Assembly (NCBI GenBank): GCA_000934455.1
Contig: KN889082.1
Span: 5,746 to 69,745, forward strand
Source of the DNA: Apostichopus parvimensis
Lineage: Eukaryota > Echinodermata > Holothuroidea > Aspidochirotida > Stichopodidae
Reading direction: 5' to 3'
Length of the DNA stretch: 64,000 nucleotides
Of the stretch, positions 31,599 to 44,335 are shown in pieces. The notes under the pieces were generated by a model. The model was not told where the DNA came from and made no database searches. It was given only the letters and a program-made list of their open reading frames with translations. Both the position numbers and the translations under genes were made by a program. The first letter of the stretch is position 1. Every line of letters starts with the position of its first letter.

Positions 31599-33511
31599 CT
31601 CCTACGCACAGGCCCCTGGGGTGTTGAACGGGCACCGACAGGTTCGGACCTCAAGCAGGACATTCCCTCCTTCCTTTTTATTGCCGGGCATAAAGCTCAC
31701 GTGCGTTACCCCGGTCAGCCCCGTACCTGTTTCCGGTGTGGGGAGACCGGGCACGAAGCCAAGGGCTGCCCGAACAAAAAGTGTGGGCGCTGCCTTCGTC
31801 TTGGGCATGATACCTCTGCTTGCCCAAGCGAAGTTGTGTGCTCCTCTTATGTCTTTATGACAAAAAGTGTGGGTCAGGCAAAGGCGCCAAGTTCCGACGC
31901 ACCTACTGCCTCGAAGGAAGCTTCACGCAAGGAGGGGGAACCAGGTGAGGAGTCACCTTCCGCACCTGGTTCACCCTCCCCCGTCGTTGCATACCCCAAC
32001 CCCGTGCCCGCACCGAGAAAGTCTACCCAGGTTCCCCCATCAACTCGTCCAGTTCCGTCCCCAGTCCGCCGCCGGTATCGCCAGATCCGGAGGCTCTGTC
32101 TGACGGCGACTCCGGGGACTCGGTGGTCATCGGGTCTCCGGAGGCTCTGTCTGACAGCCACTCCGGAGACTCGGTGATCATCGAGCCGAAACGTGCCACT
32201 GGGACTAGCTGGTACGACGAGATGGGGGAACCCTCTCTAAAAAGGTCGGCCTCAAGTGACGACTCNNNNNNNNNNNNNNNNNNNNNNNNNNNNNNNNNNN
32301 NNNNNNNNNNNNNNNNNNNNNNNNNNNNNNNNNNNNNNNNNNNNNNNNNNNNNNNNNNNNNNNNNNNNNNNNNNNNNNNNNNNNNNNNNNNNNNNNNNNN
32401 NNNNNNNNNNNNNNNNNNNNNNNNNNNNNNNNNNNNNNNNNNNNNNNNNNNNNNNNNNNNNNNNNNNNNNNNNNNNNNNNNNNNNNNNNNNNNNNNNNNN
32501 NNNNNNNNNNNNNNNNNNNNNNNNNNNNNNNNNNNNNNNNNNNNNNNNNNNNNNNNNNNNNNNNNNNNNNNNNNNNNNNNNNNNNNNNNNNNNNNNNNNN
32601 NNNNNNNNNNNNNNNNNNNNNNNNNNNNNNNNNNNNNNNNNNNNNNNNNNNNNNNNNNNNNNNNNNNNNNNNNNNNNNNNNNNNNNNNNNNNNNNNNNNN
32701 NNNNNNNNNNNNNNNNNNNNNNNNNNNNNNNNNNNNNNNNNNNNNNNNNNNNNNNNNNNNNNNNNNNNNNNNNNNNNNNNNNNNNNNNNNNNNNNNNNNN
32801 NNNNNNNNNNNNNNNNNNNNNNNNNNNNNNNNNNNNNNNNNNNNNNNNNNNNNNNNNNNNNNNNNNNNNNNNNNNNNNNNNNNNNNNNNNNNNNNNNNNN
32901 NNNNNNNNNNNNNNNNNNNNNNNNNNNGTTTTGCCTTCCATTTTCCCGATCGGGCGGGGCCTATCGAAGCTTAACTGTCGGATTCTTGGCGAGGCTGAGT
33001 TCCGCCAAGGTTTCGAAACCAGGTACAAAGGATGGCAAACATTGAAGTCGGCCTTTGCCTGTACATCCCAATGGTGGAATGATGTCAAGTTGCGCATCAA
33101 ACGCTACGCAATTCAGTATTGCGTGACCCGCACACGGCGTCGAAGAGAAAAATTATCGAAGCTGTGCGCGGAGGTGAAGTTTGACGATCCTTCGGCTGTC
33201 ATCGCTTTGCAGACTTATCTCGATGAAAAGTACCACGGTGCCCGCGTCAGGGCCCGTGTCGAAGCGGTGGAAGCTGAGGAGCGCCCTTCACTGAGGTTTT
33301 ACCAGTCCGTTAGCTCATTGGCGGGTGACAGACGCGTCCCATTTGTGCGCGCTACTGATGGGACCGTGGTTAGTGACCCTCACGGCATTGTCCGCGTATA
33401 TAAAGATTATTATTAGAGTTCCACTTGTCGGCACAGGCCGATTTATTGAGGGGAATCACAAAAACTGTTCCCCACGATGTCAATGATATTTTGGGGGCGG
33501 AATAACCACTG
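31599..33511 (+). mobile_element. Family 2 LINE 5' part (ORF1, gap, ORF2 endonuclease end)
   Basis: ORF1 from about 31,615: the frame DLKQDIPSFLFIAGHKAHVR, then two CCHC knuckles (CFRCGETGHEAKGC and CGRCLRLGHDTSAC), a third Cys pair, a Pro/Ser-rich linker and the EPKRATGTSWYDEMGEPSLK tail. After the assembly gap, ORF2 resumes at the end of the endonuclease (VLPSIFPIGRG, 32,928) and runs to RVYKDYY near 33,416, then to CGGAATAACCACTG at 33,511. It is joined there to a P2RX7-like exon. Confidence 0.8.
32266..32927. other. Assembly gap (662 N)
   Basis: A run of 662 undetermined bases inside the family 2 LINE. The homologous interval in the other copy (11,667-12,413) is 747 bp, so the gap most likely hides only the ORF1/ORF2 junction and the endonuclease. 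Confidence 0.95.
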
Positions 33512-33514
33512 AAT

Positions 33515-34535
33515 TACGACGGACCCGTGTGGTATAATTTCGAGCCGGAATTCACGGAGGCTCAAATCACAGCGAGGTCTAACGTTAGGCCTAGTGTTAA
33601 TATTGCAAAGGTAGAAGAAACGGGTGATGATAGCCCAACGCGTAAGGGTTAGCGATGGTGGTGTGAATGCGAACAGTGCACTACCATGTCAAGTGAAACG
33701 GAAAGCATATGCTGCAAGGAATCAAATTCAATTGAACAAAAATTTGAAAATGACGAATTTTATTGTGTAACTGCACATTGTGGTTTTCCAAGTATATGCC
33801 TCAACTCTGCCGTTTTGTCAACCACTTGGATTTTCCAGCAACATACAAAAGGGAACGTTAATTCCTCATCTGTGCAAATGGATAACAGGTTGGCAATTAA
33901 AATTTATTATAAACATATTGTTGTTGTCCTTTTGTCCAGTTTTGTTAACATCCAACCCAAGTTTCAAGTGCAAGTCAAGTTTCTCTTTTAAATTCCATAC
34001 TATGCTTCCTACCCCATTGAAGTTGCATTCAATGCTTTAACTTGAGAACAACTTTCTTTAGTGAGGATTTTATTTTCTATTTATTTATTTATTTATTTTT
34101 GAAAACGGTATTGATACAGTTATTGGAAAGTTATATTATGTTTTTGGTGGACGGGGAGGAAAGATACACCTGAGTAAATGCTTCACCTTTATCCTTGCAG
34201 ATAAATTCGCAGATAAATTCTCTTTTGATGAATCTATAGTTATTGAGGAGCAATTGTCTTCCATTGGAAGGCGTATATATGTTACTTTTCTTTCTTGTGT
34301 TTTGAAGAGAAAGGTTTTTAAATGATTTTTGTATCTGTTTTTCTTTTTCAGGCAGTACAGATATATGGCTTACAAGATGTTTACGCTGTGGGTACATGGG
34401 CGTCTTGGCAAGTACCAAAGAAAGGTAATCCCATCTTGCGTCATCAAGATACGCCAGCAATTCCCAGAAGCTCATGGAAACTACAAAGGGTTCAGTCAGG
34501 CTTCGGAAATTGATGATGCTATGAACTTTGAATGA
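33515..34535 (+). pseudogene. P2RX7-like intracellular-domain gene, 3' two exons
   Basis: Exon a spans about 33,515-33,888 (donor AACAG/GTTGGC, phase 2). Exon b is 34,352-34,535 (acceptor TTTTTCAG) and ends at TGA. Exon a encodes YNFEPEFTEAQ, then WWCECEQCTTM, a CC pair (ESICCKE), CVTAHCGFPSICLN and STTW. Exon b encodes RYMAYKMFTLWVHGRLGK, VIPSCVIKIRQQFP and GNYKGF. These are the successive Cys/His blocks of the zinc-binding domain shared by P2X7 ballast domains and many invertebrate proteins annotated 'P2X purinoceptor 7-like'. There is no channel domain in the window. An in-frame TAG at 33,650-33,652 separates the N-terminal segment from WWCECEQC, and a LINE fragment abuts exon a at 33,511. 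The locus is therefore probably a dead copy unless an unseen intron removes the stop. Confidence 0.7.
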
Positions 34536-37179
34536 AAACTATCTTAATTATTTATTGTAGTGAAGCCAAATTTTGTGGTTTGCACCCTATGCATATTTAT
34601 GTGTTGTTACGTAATAGGTTGATGTCCGCGTTCTCGATGTCCGCAATCTTACGCGCCGCGAGCGTAGAGAAGTCTTCTTTTCCGCGAGCGAGCTGACCTC
34701 AGTTTAGTAAGAGATTAAGTGTTCAGTATTGTTTATAAATGCTGTACGTACCCTATTGTTAGTTAATTGAATTGTAGTTTTAAGTGTTGCCCTTTGGCTA
34801 GGCTGTGCTTTACTGTACAAAGTACATATGTTAGGTTATGTTTTTGGACCTTGGTCCTACGGGTCCATAGCGTGTCTTGTTTATCATTAAGCACGTGGGT
34901 GCTGTTCCGTACTATTATACTGTAGTGTTACTGTTAATTGTTAGGTTACAACTCACATTACCGGTTAGGTTGGGTATATGGTGGCATCTATGCATTGTAA
35001 CGTTGGGTTTTACAGAACGTTAACGATGTTTGTCATCCTGGTTCGTTGTATTGACAGTTGATTATTATACCTGTCGAGTATTGTACTGCTCGCTGTTTAA
35101 AGAGTATATACTGATTTTGTATTTTGAGCATCATTTGTTACTGTTGTTTAAAGTTATGTCTCAGAGATTGTCCTTGAATTTTAGCCAGGCATTGTGGACA
35201 GCTATAGAGCGACAAGACTCTTGAGAGTTTGTGGGGCTACCCTGGCTATTATTGAGGTGGTAAAAGTCCTCGCCTGTTGACAAACTTATTGTATTATTTC
35301 CAAGTGCAGATGATTACGGATCGTGTTCATTATACATTTTGTACAGTATTGTACGAGTACAAGAGCGATTTCACTGCTATGTTGTATTAATGTTATTCTT
35401 CTGTGCATTTTACATTGTTGTGTATGTTTAGAGTTTCACCAATGGCATGGGCTGAGCAGAGGCTCCCATGATTGATAGGTTGTGGTACTGTCCCATATTT
35501 TGGTATTCTTGGTGTCTTGAAAACCCAAGTAGTGTTTAGTCAGGTCAGACTAATGGTGTTGGAAAGTACAGATTGGTGTCATTGATCTGTTTTTTTTTTT
35601 ATGATTTGCACTTAAGGGATATGGTTAGACAGCATGGACAGTGGGTTACGGTGTACATGGTTGAGTCGGGTAGTTATAAAGGTTTCAAGTATCAGACAAG
35701 AGTTCTGTTCTGCTGTATTTTCGATATTACGAAGTACTGAGTATAGGTTTTCCCCGAGATAGGACAGATTTAATTAGGTTATGGTCATGTTGAAATGTTA
35801 TGCAGTAAGGAGTTCATTAAACCATTTATATGATCATGTATCATGATTTGTTCATATGCATATTATCATTTAGAGTTTGGTAATAAATCGTCAGCCGTGG
35901 TTTCAACACAAGAACACTCTTGCATCCTCATTTATAACTTGTGAGTTCGAGGTGAAGAACCCTAAATCTGGTAATTTTCCCCCGCCATCCGCAGTTCGTT
36001 TCATTATCTTTTAATCTTTATTTATTTTAAGAAATCAGCAACATAATTTGAGTATGCCCTACAACCTCTGCAGCTGCAACTCCCACCCCCAACCGACATT
36101 TCGTTATCAAATTATTAAGAAAAATGTATTGTTTTGACCCCAATTTGACCTTGGCTTACTACAATTTCTCCTTTAAATCTCTTTTCAAACCAACTCCACT
36201 TGCTGCCATTTTAGTAAACGCTAAGCATGCAGAGCCCAGTAAACCTATGAGCCCTGTGATCGCGAATCAAGAAGCATGTGTTTACATGAATTTGTTTCAA
36301 ATTTAATGGCATAGGGTGATTTCAGATTTTGTTTTCTAGTGTTTGTACACCTTTTGACAGCATACTAGTGTTAGTACGCCATGTCAACAACGTTGAAATT
36401 CATCAAGTGCAATTTTATTTTAATAAAAAAAAAAGGGAAATGCTTAAAGAAAATGAAGCATGACCTAAAAGAATGGATTTCAGTTCAAAAATGGAGGTCT
36501 CATTCTCACATGAAAATCTAAAAAGAAAGAAGGTCATCAGTACTGCCTTACAATAAGAAGCCATTCTTTTGGAGGTCGGGGGAGCTATATCCCCCCCCCC
36601 CCCATCTCATAAACCTTTGCCAATTATTAGATCTATTTAGGAGGGGGGAAATTGCCCCCATTTATTAAAAATTCTTTGAAAATAATACAAAGCAAACCCT
36701 GATATTCAAAAGTTATAGTGTATATTATTCAAAGTAAATACTGAGTTTTTACAAAGGTTTGCAAGGAGCTGTTGGTATGTCTGTAAAATTTGAATTTAAA
36801 CTATCAATTGAATTGAAATTATGACTTGAAATGCAAAATGCTACTATAATAGTTTTAAGTTCTTCTTGTAGAAAAAAAAACATCTTGTCACTGATCCAGC
36901 TGTTCCATGCCTTGCAAAAAGGATGCATTTAGTGGAAGCTAATTAGTAGAATTAAATCAAATCTAAAATCAAAACTTGAGGTCTTGTAGGAGCCAAAAAG
37001 TTTAAGACATTGGCAAAAATGCATTTCAAGAGTTTCTGGTCCAGCATGATTTGAAAGCTAAACAAATATGTATATTATTGCATAAAATCAAATCTGCAGA
37101 CCCTTTGACTTTTTTTTTCAAAAACATTGTGAATGACTTAGAGATTTTGAAAACGAAATTTATGTAAGTTATCCTAAGT
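34536..37179. other. No gene seen; AT-rich intergenic
   Basis: About 2.6 kb without a convincing exon. A (TTTA)n microsatellite precedes it at 34,078-34,096, and C runs (36,591-36,603) and T runs occur within it. The stretch from about 34,610 to 35,940 is less AT-rich at its start (CGCGCCGCGAGCG) and could be an old LTR or unclassified repeat, but I cannot define its ends. Confidence 0.4.
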
Positions 37180-40100
37180 ATGACTACTGCAGTTATTTAT
37201 GTCGGTTGTGGTTCATCTTTGTTTCCCTTCTTCTTTCTTCTCTTGGTTTCTCCTGAAACAGCTACATTCACTTTCCTCTTCCTCTTTTTGTGTTTTCTCT
37301 TCTTCTCTTGCTGCTCTCCAGAAATTGCTTTTTCTCTACCCGTTTCCCCTCTTTTTGACTTAGAGGCTTTCTTTTTCTTCTTTTTTTCGATTGAACTCGA
37401 GGGTTGTGCTGTCTCTGCAGAAGTTTCTGGTAGTGATACTGATGATGTATCTACTTGTTCTAATGTAGCTGTTGAGGTAGTAGTTTCAGCAGAAGTCCCT
37501 GGTTGCGATATTGATGAGGATTGATGTCCACATCTCCCTTAGTAGCACTGGATCTCTGTTACAATTCTGGCAACACCACCAGAGATGGTTGGATACGGAT
37601 TGTATCCATGGCGCGAGCTCCTCTTTTTCGCAAGAAGCTTTTTCTTAACAGATTTAGCAAAGTGCCACACATCGAAGTTGTGCTTAATGTGTGGATAAGT
37701 AGTCCTCATCAGTTTTTTTTATGCCGACGTGGCGGTCTGTAGCAATGAGGTCTATACCAATCTTTTCTTTTTGAAGGTGATGAATGAATCTTTTAAATCC
37801 AAGCTTCTCCATAGCATTTGAGCTTGTTGTCTCGGACACCTGAATTAATTCTGATGAAACTATTTCATTTGTAGATGAGTTCATCATTGTATACGAACAA
37901 TATTTCGCACTGTAGCCAGGTGAATCACACCTGCCGTCACCACTGAGCCAGAGTTTCTGTCCCTGTAACCTTAAAAGTACACTTTGCTGATGATTAAGGA
38001 AAGTATTACTGACCACTGGTATCAATGTTGAATTTAGTGTGCGGTAGTACAAAGACTTTCCAATGAATTGCACTCCCATGAATTTCATGCATTGCTGAAG
38101 TTGGGAAAAAGAACAACCACTGAATAAAATAGCAGCTGAGGTAAGCAAATTACCACATGGGATCTTTTTGATATATGGTTGTGATTACCATCTCAATATC
38201 AAATGTCGATGTAAACATACAAGATTATAAGTCACCATTGACCCTACAAGGACCTCATTAAAGTCTTCAACTGATGCACCGCATTCCCTGCACTGAATTT
38301 TCCGGAGGAGCTGATGGAGATTTTCCTCAAACACAATAAACTTTTTCTGTTTGACAAATTTTTCTTCAAGTGTAACACCTTTATCATCGTCATCCAAGGG
38401 GTCGTCCTCTGAGCTAATCTCTTCTTCTGTCTCTTCAGACAAGCGATACTCGGATATGTCAGAAAAACCGGCAGAGCTGCCACTTGTCCATATCTTTGGT
38501 ACAGAGCGTAAAGTCTGAAAGGATAAAAAGAATTTGACACTTACAAAAATTGATGGCTGTAACAATTATTAAATGCCTTTCTGGATATTCTCACTAAGTT
38601 TTGCTTCACTTTATTTCCCTAATACACATTTTGCCCAACTGAATACCATACTACTGTAAATCCAAATCAACCATCAAATATTTAAATTTAAACTGAAGAC
38701 GACGTATATAACTTTTTATTTGCTTTTTGCGACTATTTTGCCTGACTGTATTTGTTCTTTTGACCGACTCAGCTAATTTTTGCGTAACGGGGTTGCAGCC
38801 GCCAGCCTTGTACGCCTATGAATAAACATAAATAAATTTAACTTTTTATATCCACACCAAAGTACACATTTGTACCAAGAGGGTTTTTTTTTTACCAAAT
38901 TTATGCCGTGGTACATAGGGCAAAAATATGCTCAGTTTTAAATTTTCATGCAACACACTTGGGGATTTCCTTTATTTAGCATAGAATGATTAAATGTGAT
39001 TTCATAATCACAAACTACTTTGCCTGAAGCATGTTGTGAAGTGGTTAAGTGACATAAAAGTAATGGAAAAGGGGGTCAAATTCCTATACTTAACAACACT
39101 AATTTACCAGTTGCAGTATTTTTTTTAATATATCATTAGTAGTTTAAAAAAAATAAAAGATGATTAATTTAATTAACCAACTGAATAAGTGATTAGTTTG
39201 TCAACCCATTTGATCAGTTACCATAAGATTTCATTCAAGACTTAAAATAACTAATTTTCCTTGAGCTACCATAGAACATGCCAGTGTTTGTTTTCATTCT
39301 CTCTTGGGTAATAAAAAATTGTGGAACTGGTATGTCAATGATAATTCATTTCCCAAGTTAAGGTTTGGATGACAGTGTAGTCAACATTTGAACTAGAATC
39401 AGAAGACTTACATGAGCTGATGAAGATTATCTTGGACTTTCTTCCAAACTTATTGTTGGTGGTAGTGGTTGGTGAACAAATGTGTTTGGTGTTGGAAATA
39501 TTTCGGCCAAATTTAAGATTTCTCTTTGCACCTGGTTAGAAAAAAAGTAAAATTACATTGCAACATAAAAACACACACTTATCACAATGGAAATTCAATA
39601 AACAAATGAAATTATATTTGAACAGCAGGTCACACTCACTTTTCGAAACAGCTTTATTTTCAGGTTAATCTTTTTAAAATTGGAATAATTTAAAAACATG
39701 CTAAATATGTGATGTATTACTTCATATTCATATTCTTTTTAAGCAATATATTATCTTAATGTTTTCCTTCAAGTAAGTCTGTGAATATGATGGCTAGAGC
39801 AAAACCTATTTAATGATTCTTTTCGTCAAAATAAGCTGCACTTTCTAAAATATGATCAAATCTTCACAGATTTTTTAAAAACCATGGATAAACATATTAA
39901 AATATGGCAGTTGGGAACTTTGAAGAAGACAATGAATAAGACGATTGGTTGGTTGATTTGGGTATTTTAAATCCCTTTCTAACAGATTAGGTCGTATAGA
40001 GATGTCATGGCAGTTTGTTAGCCAATCATAAGGCACTGGCTAGGAACCTACCAAGAAATGGACCTGGAAAACCTGCTCACAAAGCAAAAGCTTTGGTCAT

Positions 40101-42735
40101 TACACTACAGAGGTCCCTAATAATAAGAAGACATAATTTTACAATTTCTTTTACTTACAGGAGGAGGTAAAAAATCTGCCATCTCCACAGCTGGTAGTGT
40201 TTCTATACTCCTCCATGGATTCTGTTGAAAAACAGTAAAGTATTAAGTTCAATAATTAATAACAGATTCATTATTTTTCTTATCAGAAACTGTGCCAAAT
40301 TTTGTGTGGTCATGTTATTCTTGAGCATCTAGAATATTTGCATACATTTTTCTTCCTTCTGTTTACCCTAATCTTTTATAAGTTCTAATAATCACATATT
40401 ATATATAAAGTGAGCTTGCATGGTTTTTTAGCTGCTTAAGTAAATAAGAAATCAACTCAACTTTGCAAAAAGGTTCTTATAAAGGGTCACCAATTTCTCA
40501 ACCTTTCCCAGTAAAATTCTGTATTGTGAAATTCACTATGTGACAAATAATGTCAAAAAGTTGTTTATATATTCAAATACTGTACCATATGCATTTGAAA
40601 GATGATGACCTTTACAACTTATTAAATACCATGGCATTATAAATGAAGAAAAGTACTTACAGTTTCTGATTTCTGATTAACCTGTACATAATCATGATCC
40701 ATGGAAGGTTGTCTGCTGGGGGAAACATATGACTGACAAGCTACACTAGCCACTTCCAACAGGTTGGTCTGTGTGCTGCCATCCGTGACCCAGCATGTAT
40801 TACTTCTCTTTATCTGTCAAGTTTGTAAATAGGTGGATACTGTTTATCAACATGATACAGTGCTAACATACAGACAAGCAATTAAAATAAAGCAAAATTC
40901 AATAGAGGGTTGGAGAAAACCAACAAATCACAGGTCCAGCCCAATTTCAGGAATGAACTGTCTGAACTTTATATTTTTGTTATTGTTTCAACCCTGTTCA
41001 ATCATTCCTTTATTATTAATTGATATAAGTCATTCTTTGAAAATTTAAATTCAATATCATTTTTTGTCAAATCAGGAATTAATTTACCTTTCTTAAATTC
41101 CTGTTTTCCGAGCTGTGTCCTTCATTTATTGATGGTACATTGTAGGTGCCATGACAAATCTATTGGAAAAAAAAGGAAGAACACAATTTAGAGTTAACTA
41201 GTCTCATGTTAATCACATAATATTGCCACAAACAAATGACCATCTTTTGTTTTTATTCAAAATTTACATAAGCCCGAAAGCCTGGGCCTAGCAGATTTTA
41301 CATTCGGGCTAGCCTAGCACTATTTCGATTAAGAAAAGGGAATGCTAATTTTTCAACCCTAAATCAAGTTGACATAATTTTCATATCTTTCAAAAAGATG
41401 CACTCACATGCCTAGACTTTCACTTTGTGTTTTTTCTTAAGTTCTCTCAGAAAAGAATAAATTATGAGCATAACAAAAGTTACTCTTAGGGCACCAGTTC
41501 CTTGCAGTTATAAAAAAAGAAGATTGAGAAAACTTCTGTCAAATTAAACCAAGTTGTTTTGACTCTCAATCACTGAATACTCATTCCTGGAGTGATTTGA
41601 AAAATGTTTATCACAACTGCTGAAAATCATCTAGGGAAAAATGGTTAAATAGAACAGGATTGAAAAGTATGAAAAAAAAATATTGCAGCTTCTCTTTTAC
41701 ATAATAAACAGAAAATATAAATACCTCTTCTGTAGCCCCAACAGGAATGTCAGTTGCAAACGTCAACGATTCCTCTACTTGACTAACTGTAGAAGGTCCT
41801 AGTGATACCTCAGCTTCCCCTGGTCGAGTTACTGTGGCTTGTGCTTGAAAGGAAGATGTTCCAAGAAGATTTGAGATTAGCTGTAAGAAAATCAGGATTA
41901 AAAAATTGTTAAAATAATACGCCTATATTTTCATTTATCACTTTATCCATATATTGATGTTAAGTAAATTTGTGCAATAGGCTGGGGCGAATGTGATGTA
42001 ACTGGTGAAAACAAATTATAGGCCCACATATTAAAGGTTCACACGTAAATTCAATCTTTTGTGTTATTAGTTATGTTGATTTTTAACTTTTCACCCAAAA
42101 ACCTGTGCGTCCGCTATGACAGGAATAGATGGCAAGGTTTTTTTTGGTTTTCTTTCTGCGATTTAAATTTGTAAAAAGATCTGAAAAGTGAGTCACTAAT
42201 AATAATATTTTTCAAATTCATATCACGAAAAAAAAAAGCTGTAGCATAAACTTTATCTATTTAAGTTTGAATCTTTAATTTATGCCATGTAGCATCTCCA
42301 TCAAATTGATGTACATTTCCTAATTTTTTTAGTATTTACGCAAAGAGAACAAGTTATAAAACACCCACCTTTTTGTTTTCCATTGAATGCAATCTCTTTT
42401 CAGTGCTTAATCGTCGTTTGTTGGCCTCCTTATGGTAAGATAGTTGGCACAGCTCCAGGTTGTAACTTCAGTCTTTTACGCTCATACCCCATAATCTTTG
42501 CCTTCAAGTCCTCCTCGAAATCAGTTGGCAAGAAATGCTTACTACACACTACTGTGTTTTTGTTATAAACGTAAGTTCTTGCATTGAATTTATCCGTACC
42601 CAGAGCATGTATCCAATTTGCACACAGTTCTCGATCTTTGGCCGGGTCTGGAATGGCAAAACATGCAACTTTCTCTCCATCATCATCCAATCCACCCCTC
42701 TTGTTGCTAGAGCCAAACACCTGGCACTGTGGCAT
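37180..42735 (-). pseudogene. THAP-domain DDE transposase-like gene, eight visible exons, broken
   Basis: Minus-strand exons with consensus splice sites: 42,735-42,369 (THAP), 41,880-41,725, 41,159-41,088, 40,813-40,661, 40,221-40,159, 39,531-39,412, and 38,514 to about 37,180. Most introns are phase 0. The THAP exon starts MPQCQVFGSSNKRGG and has CANWIHALG, VCSKHF and AVPTILP. The second zinc Cys is Ser (VFGSSN instead of GC), so zinc binding is doubtful. The last exon has a KKFIVFEENLHQLL block, two CxxC-like Cys, LWLSGDGRCDSPGYSAKY (first acidic residues), ATDRHVGI and NFDVWHFAKSVKKKL, then a Lys-rich C-terminus. In-frame stops near 39,426 and 38,182 and frame changes near 42,436, 37,688 and 37,550 show it is dead. 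The family is a THAP-DDE transposase; Kolobok affiliation is a guess. Confidence 0.7.
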
Positions 42736-44059
42736 TCTATAATAAATAAGACAAAGGAAATAAAAAGGTTAATGTTAAAAAAGAATTTAAAAAAAATGTA
42801 CTTAAATAACCATATTTTCCACTGCATAAATCATTTGAATAAATTAAAGCACACTACACAAATTGCTTCCTGATTGTAGCTGAATGCTTGGGCTTAGGCC
42901 CCTACTTGTAAAAAGACTGAAAGACTGATGCGCCTCTCTGGAGAAAATAAAATTAAAGGTCTTTATGCTGTTCCTGAAATAAATTTGTAGGTTAATGACA
43001 TTAGTATAGTGCCACCCTTTTGCCGCTCATGTTATCTCGCCACCTGCCTGAATGCCAGGACAGATTCATTTTGTAGTAGTACTAGGGGCCTACTACCTAC
43101 CTGGATTTGCATGCTTTCAATATTTTGATATAGGGTAACTGCATATCTAAAGCCTTTTAATTTTAGTTCTTAAGTATAAGAATCAGCACAAAGATAGGCC
43201 TTTCAATACTACAGCTTCGCGAAAAACTTAATGCATTGCTAACTTCTAGGTAAGAACCAACGCACGATAACGGACCGACCGACGATAGACAGCTATCACT
43301 GTACGCCTAGTATAGTAGTAATCATGTATGTTGGCAAAAACAACAGTACGTAGGCCTAATCGAAACTAGCTGTACTAGTACTAGCCTAGTAGTAGTAACG
43401 CGAAATAATATTTATGCTTCCTTTTATTATTTCTATTTACGCAATGTTTATCTTCCATTACGTAGATAAGGTGTTGATCCATGTTTCGATATATATTAAA
43501 GCCTATCTTATAAAATGACGACTTACTCGCCGGGTTTTCATTATGTTCTAGCCTTCGGACTAGGCCAAGTACAGTATACGAGTCTAGGCCTAGGTACACA
43601 GTTTGGCGTGTCCTAAGTCTCGACCTACTTTACGATGGAATTGTTTTAGGCCATAAAACTAACTTTCCGTGACCAACATGTATCTGAAAAACAAGTTGTT
43701 AAAATATGAAATATTGATTTACATATTGCGTATCTTACCAGGCCAACTGCAAGGTATTTATCCCGGAATTCAACTGCCACTCTTAATAGGTTTGTGCACT
43801 GACAATCGCGATGTTTGTATACAGTACAGGGAAAACACTCAAACCAATGGGTCGCTCCTACGTCATCACCCATCTTACACGTGACTTGTTCAAGATCTTT
43901 TGAATTATGAATTATGAATTTCAATTTTACTGCCAAATTGTTTACACCACTTAACTTTTGTTGTTTAATGATGATAAGAAAGAATCATTGTTAATAAAAA
44001 CTATATTGTAATGAGGAAATATGGTTAAAAATACATTTTTAAAGTTAATTGAACTAAAC
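42736..44059. other. No secure gene; upstream flank of the THAP gene
   Basis: It probably includes the promoter of the minus-strand THAP gene. CCTAGGCC-type words are frequent near 43,080-43,640. A minus-strand frame near 43,740-43,936 ends at a donor-like GGCCTG/GTAAGA but resembles nothing known. Confidence 0.35.
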
Positions 44060-44335
44060 CTGTCTGATGTCAGGTAATAACAATAAATGTTAGAAAATTA
44101 ACCTACGCAACAACGACACGGTGTTAAAAGTTACGTAGGAATAAGTGGTACCACTAAATGACACTACATGTAGAGCAAATGAAGTGATGATAATAATAAT
44201 AGTTCATGGAAAGATAACTGCATGCACAGTGTATTGAACCTGATCACACAATCTTTGTGATAAAGAATAGTACCCGTAATAACAAATATTCGGAAATAAT
44301 ACTAATACTAATAGTTCATTTTCGCCGTTTATCTG

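Noticed and set aside
43646-43936. Minus-strand frame with Cys-rich middle and a donor-like end
   Set aside because: No recognisable domain and no partner exon found; kept only as a note in the intergenic entry.
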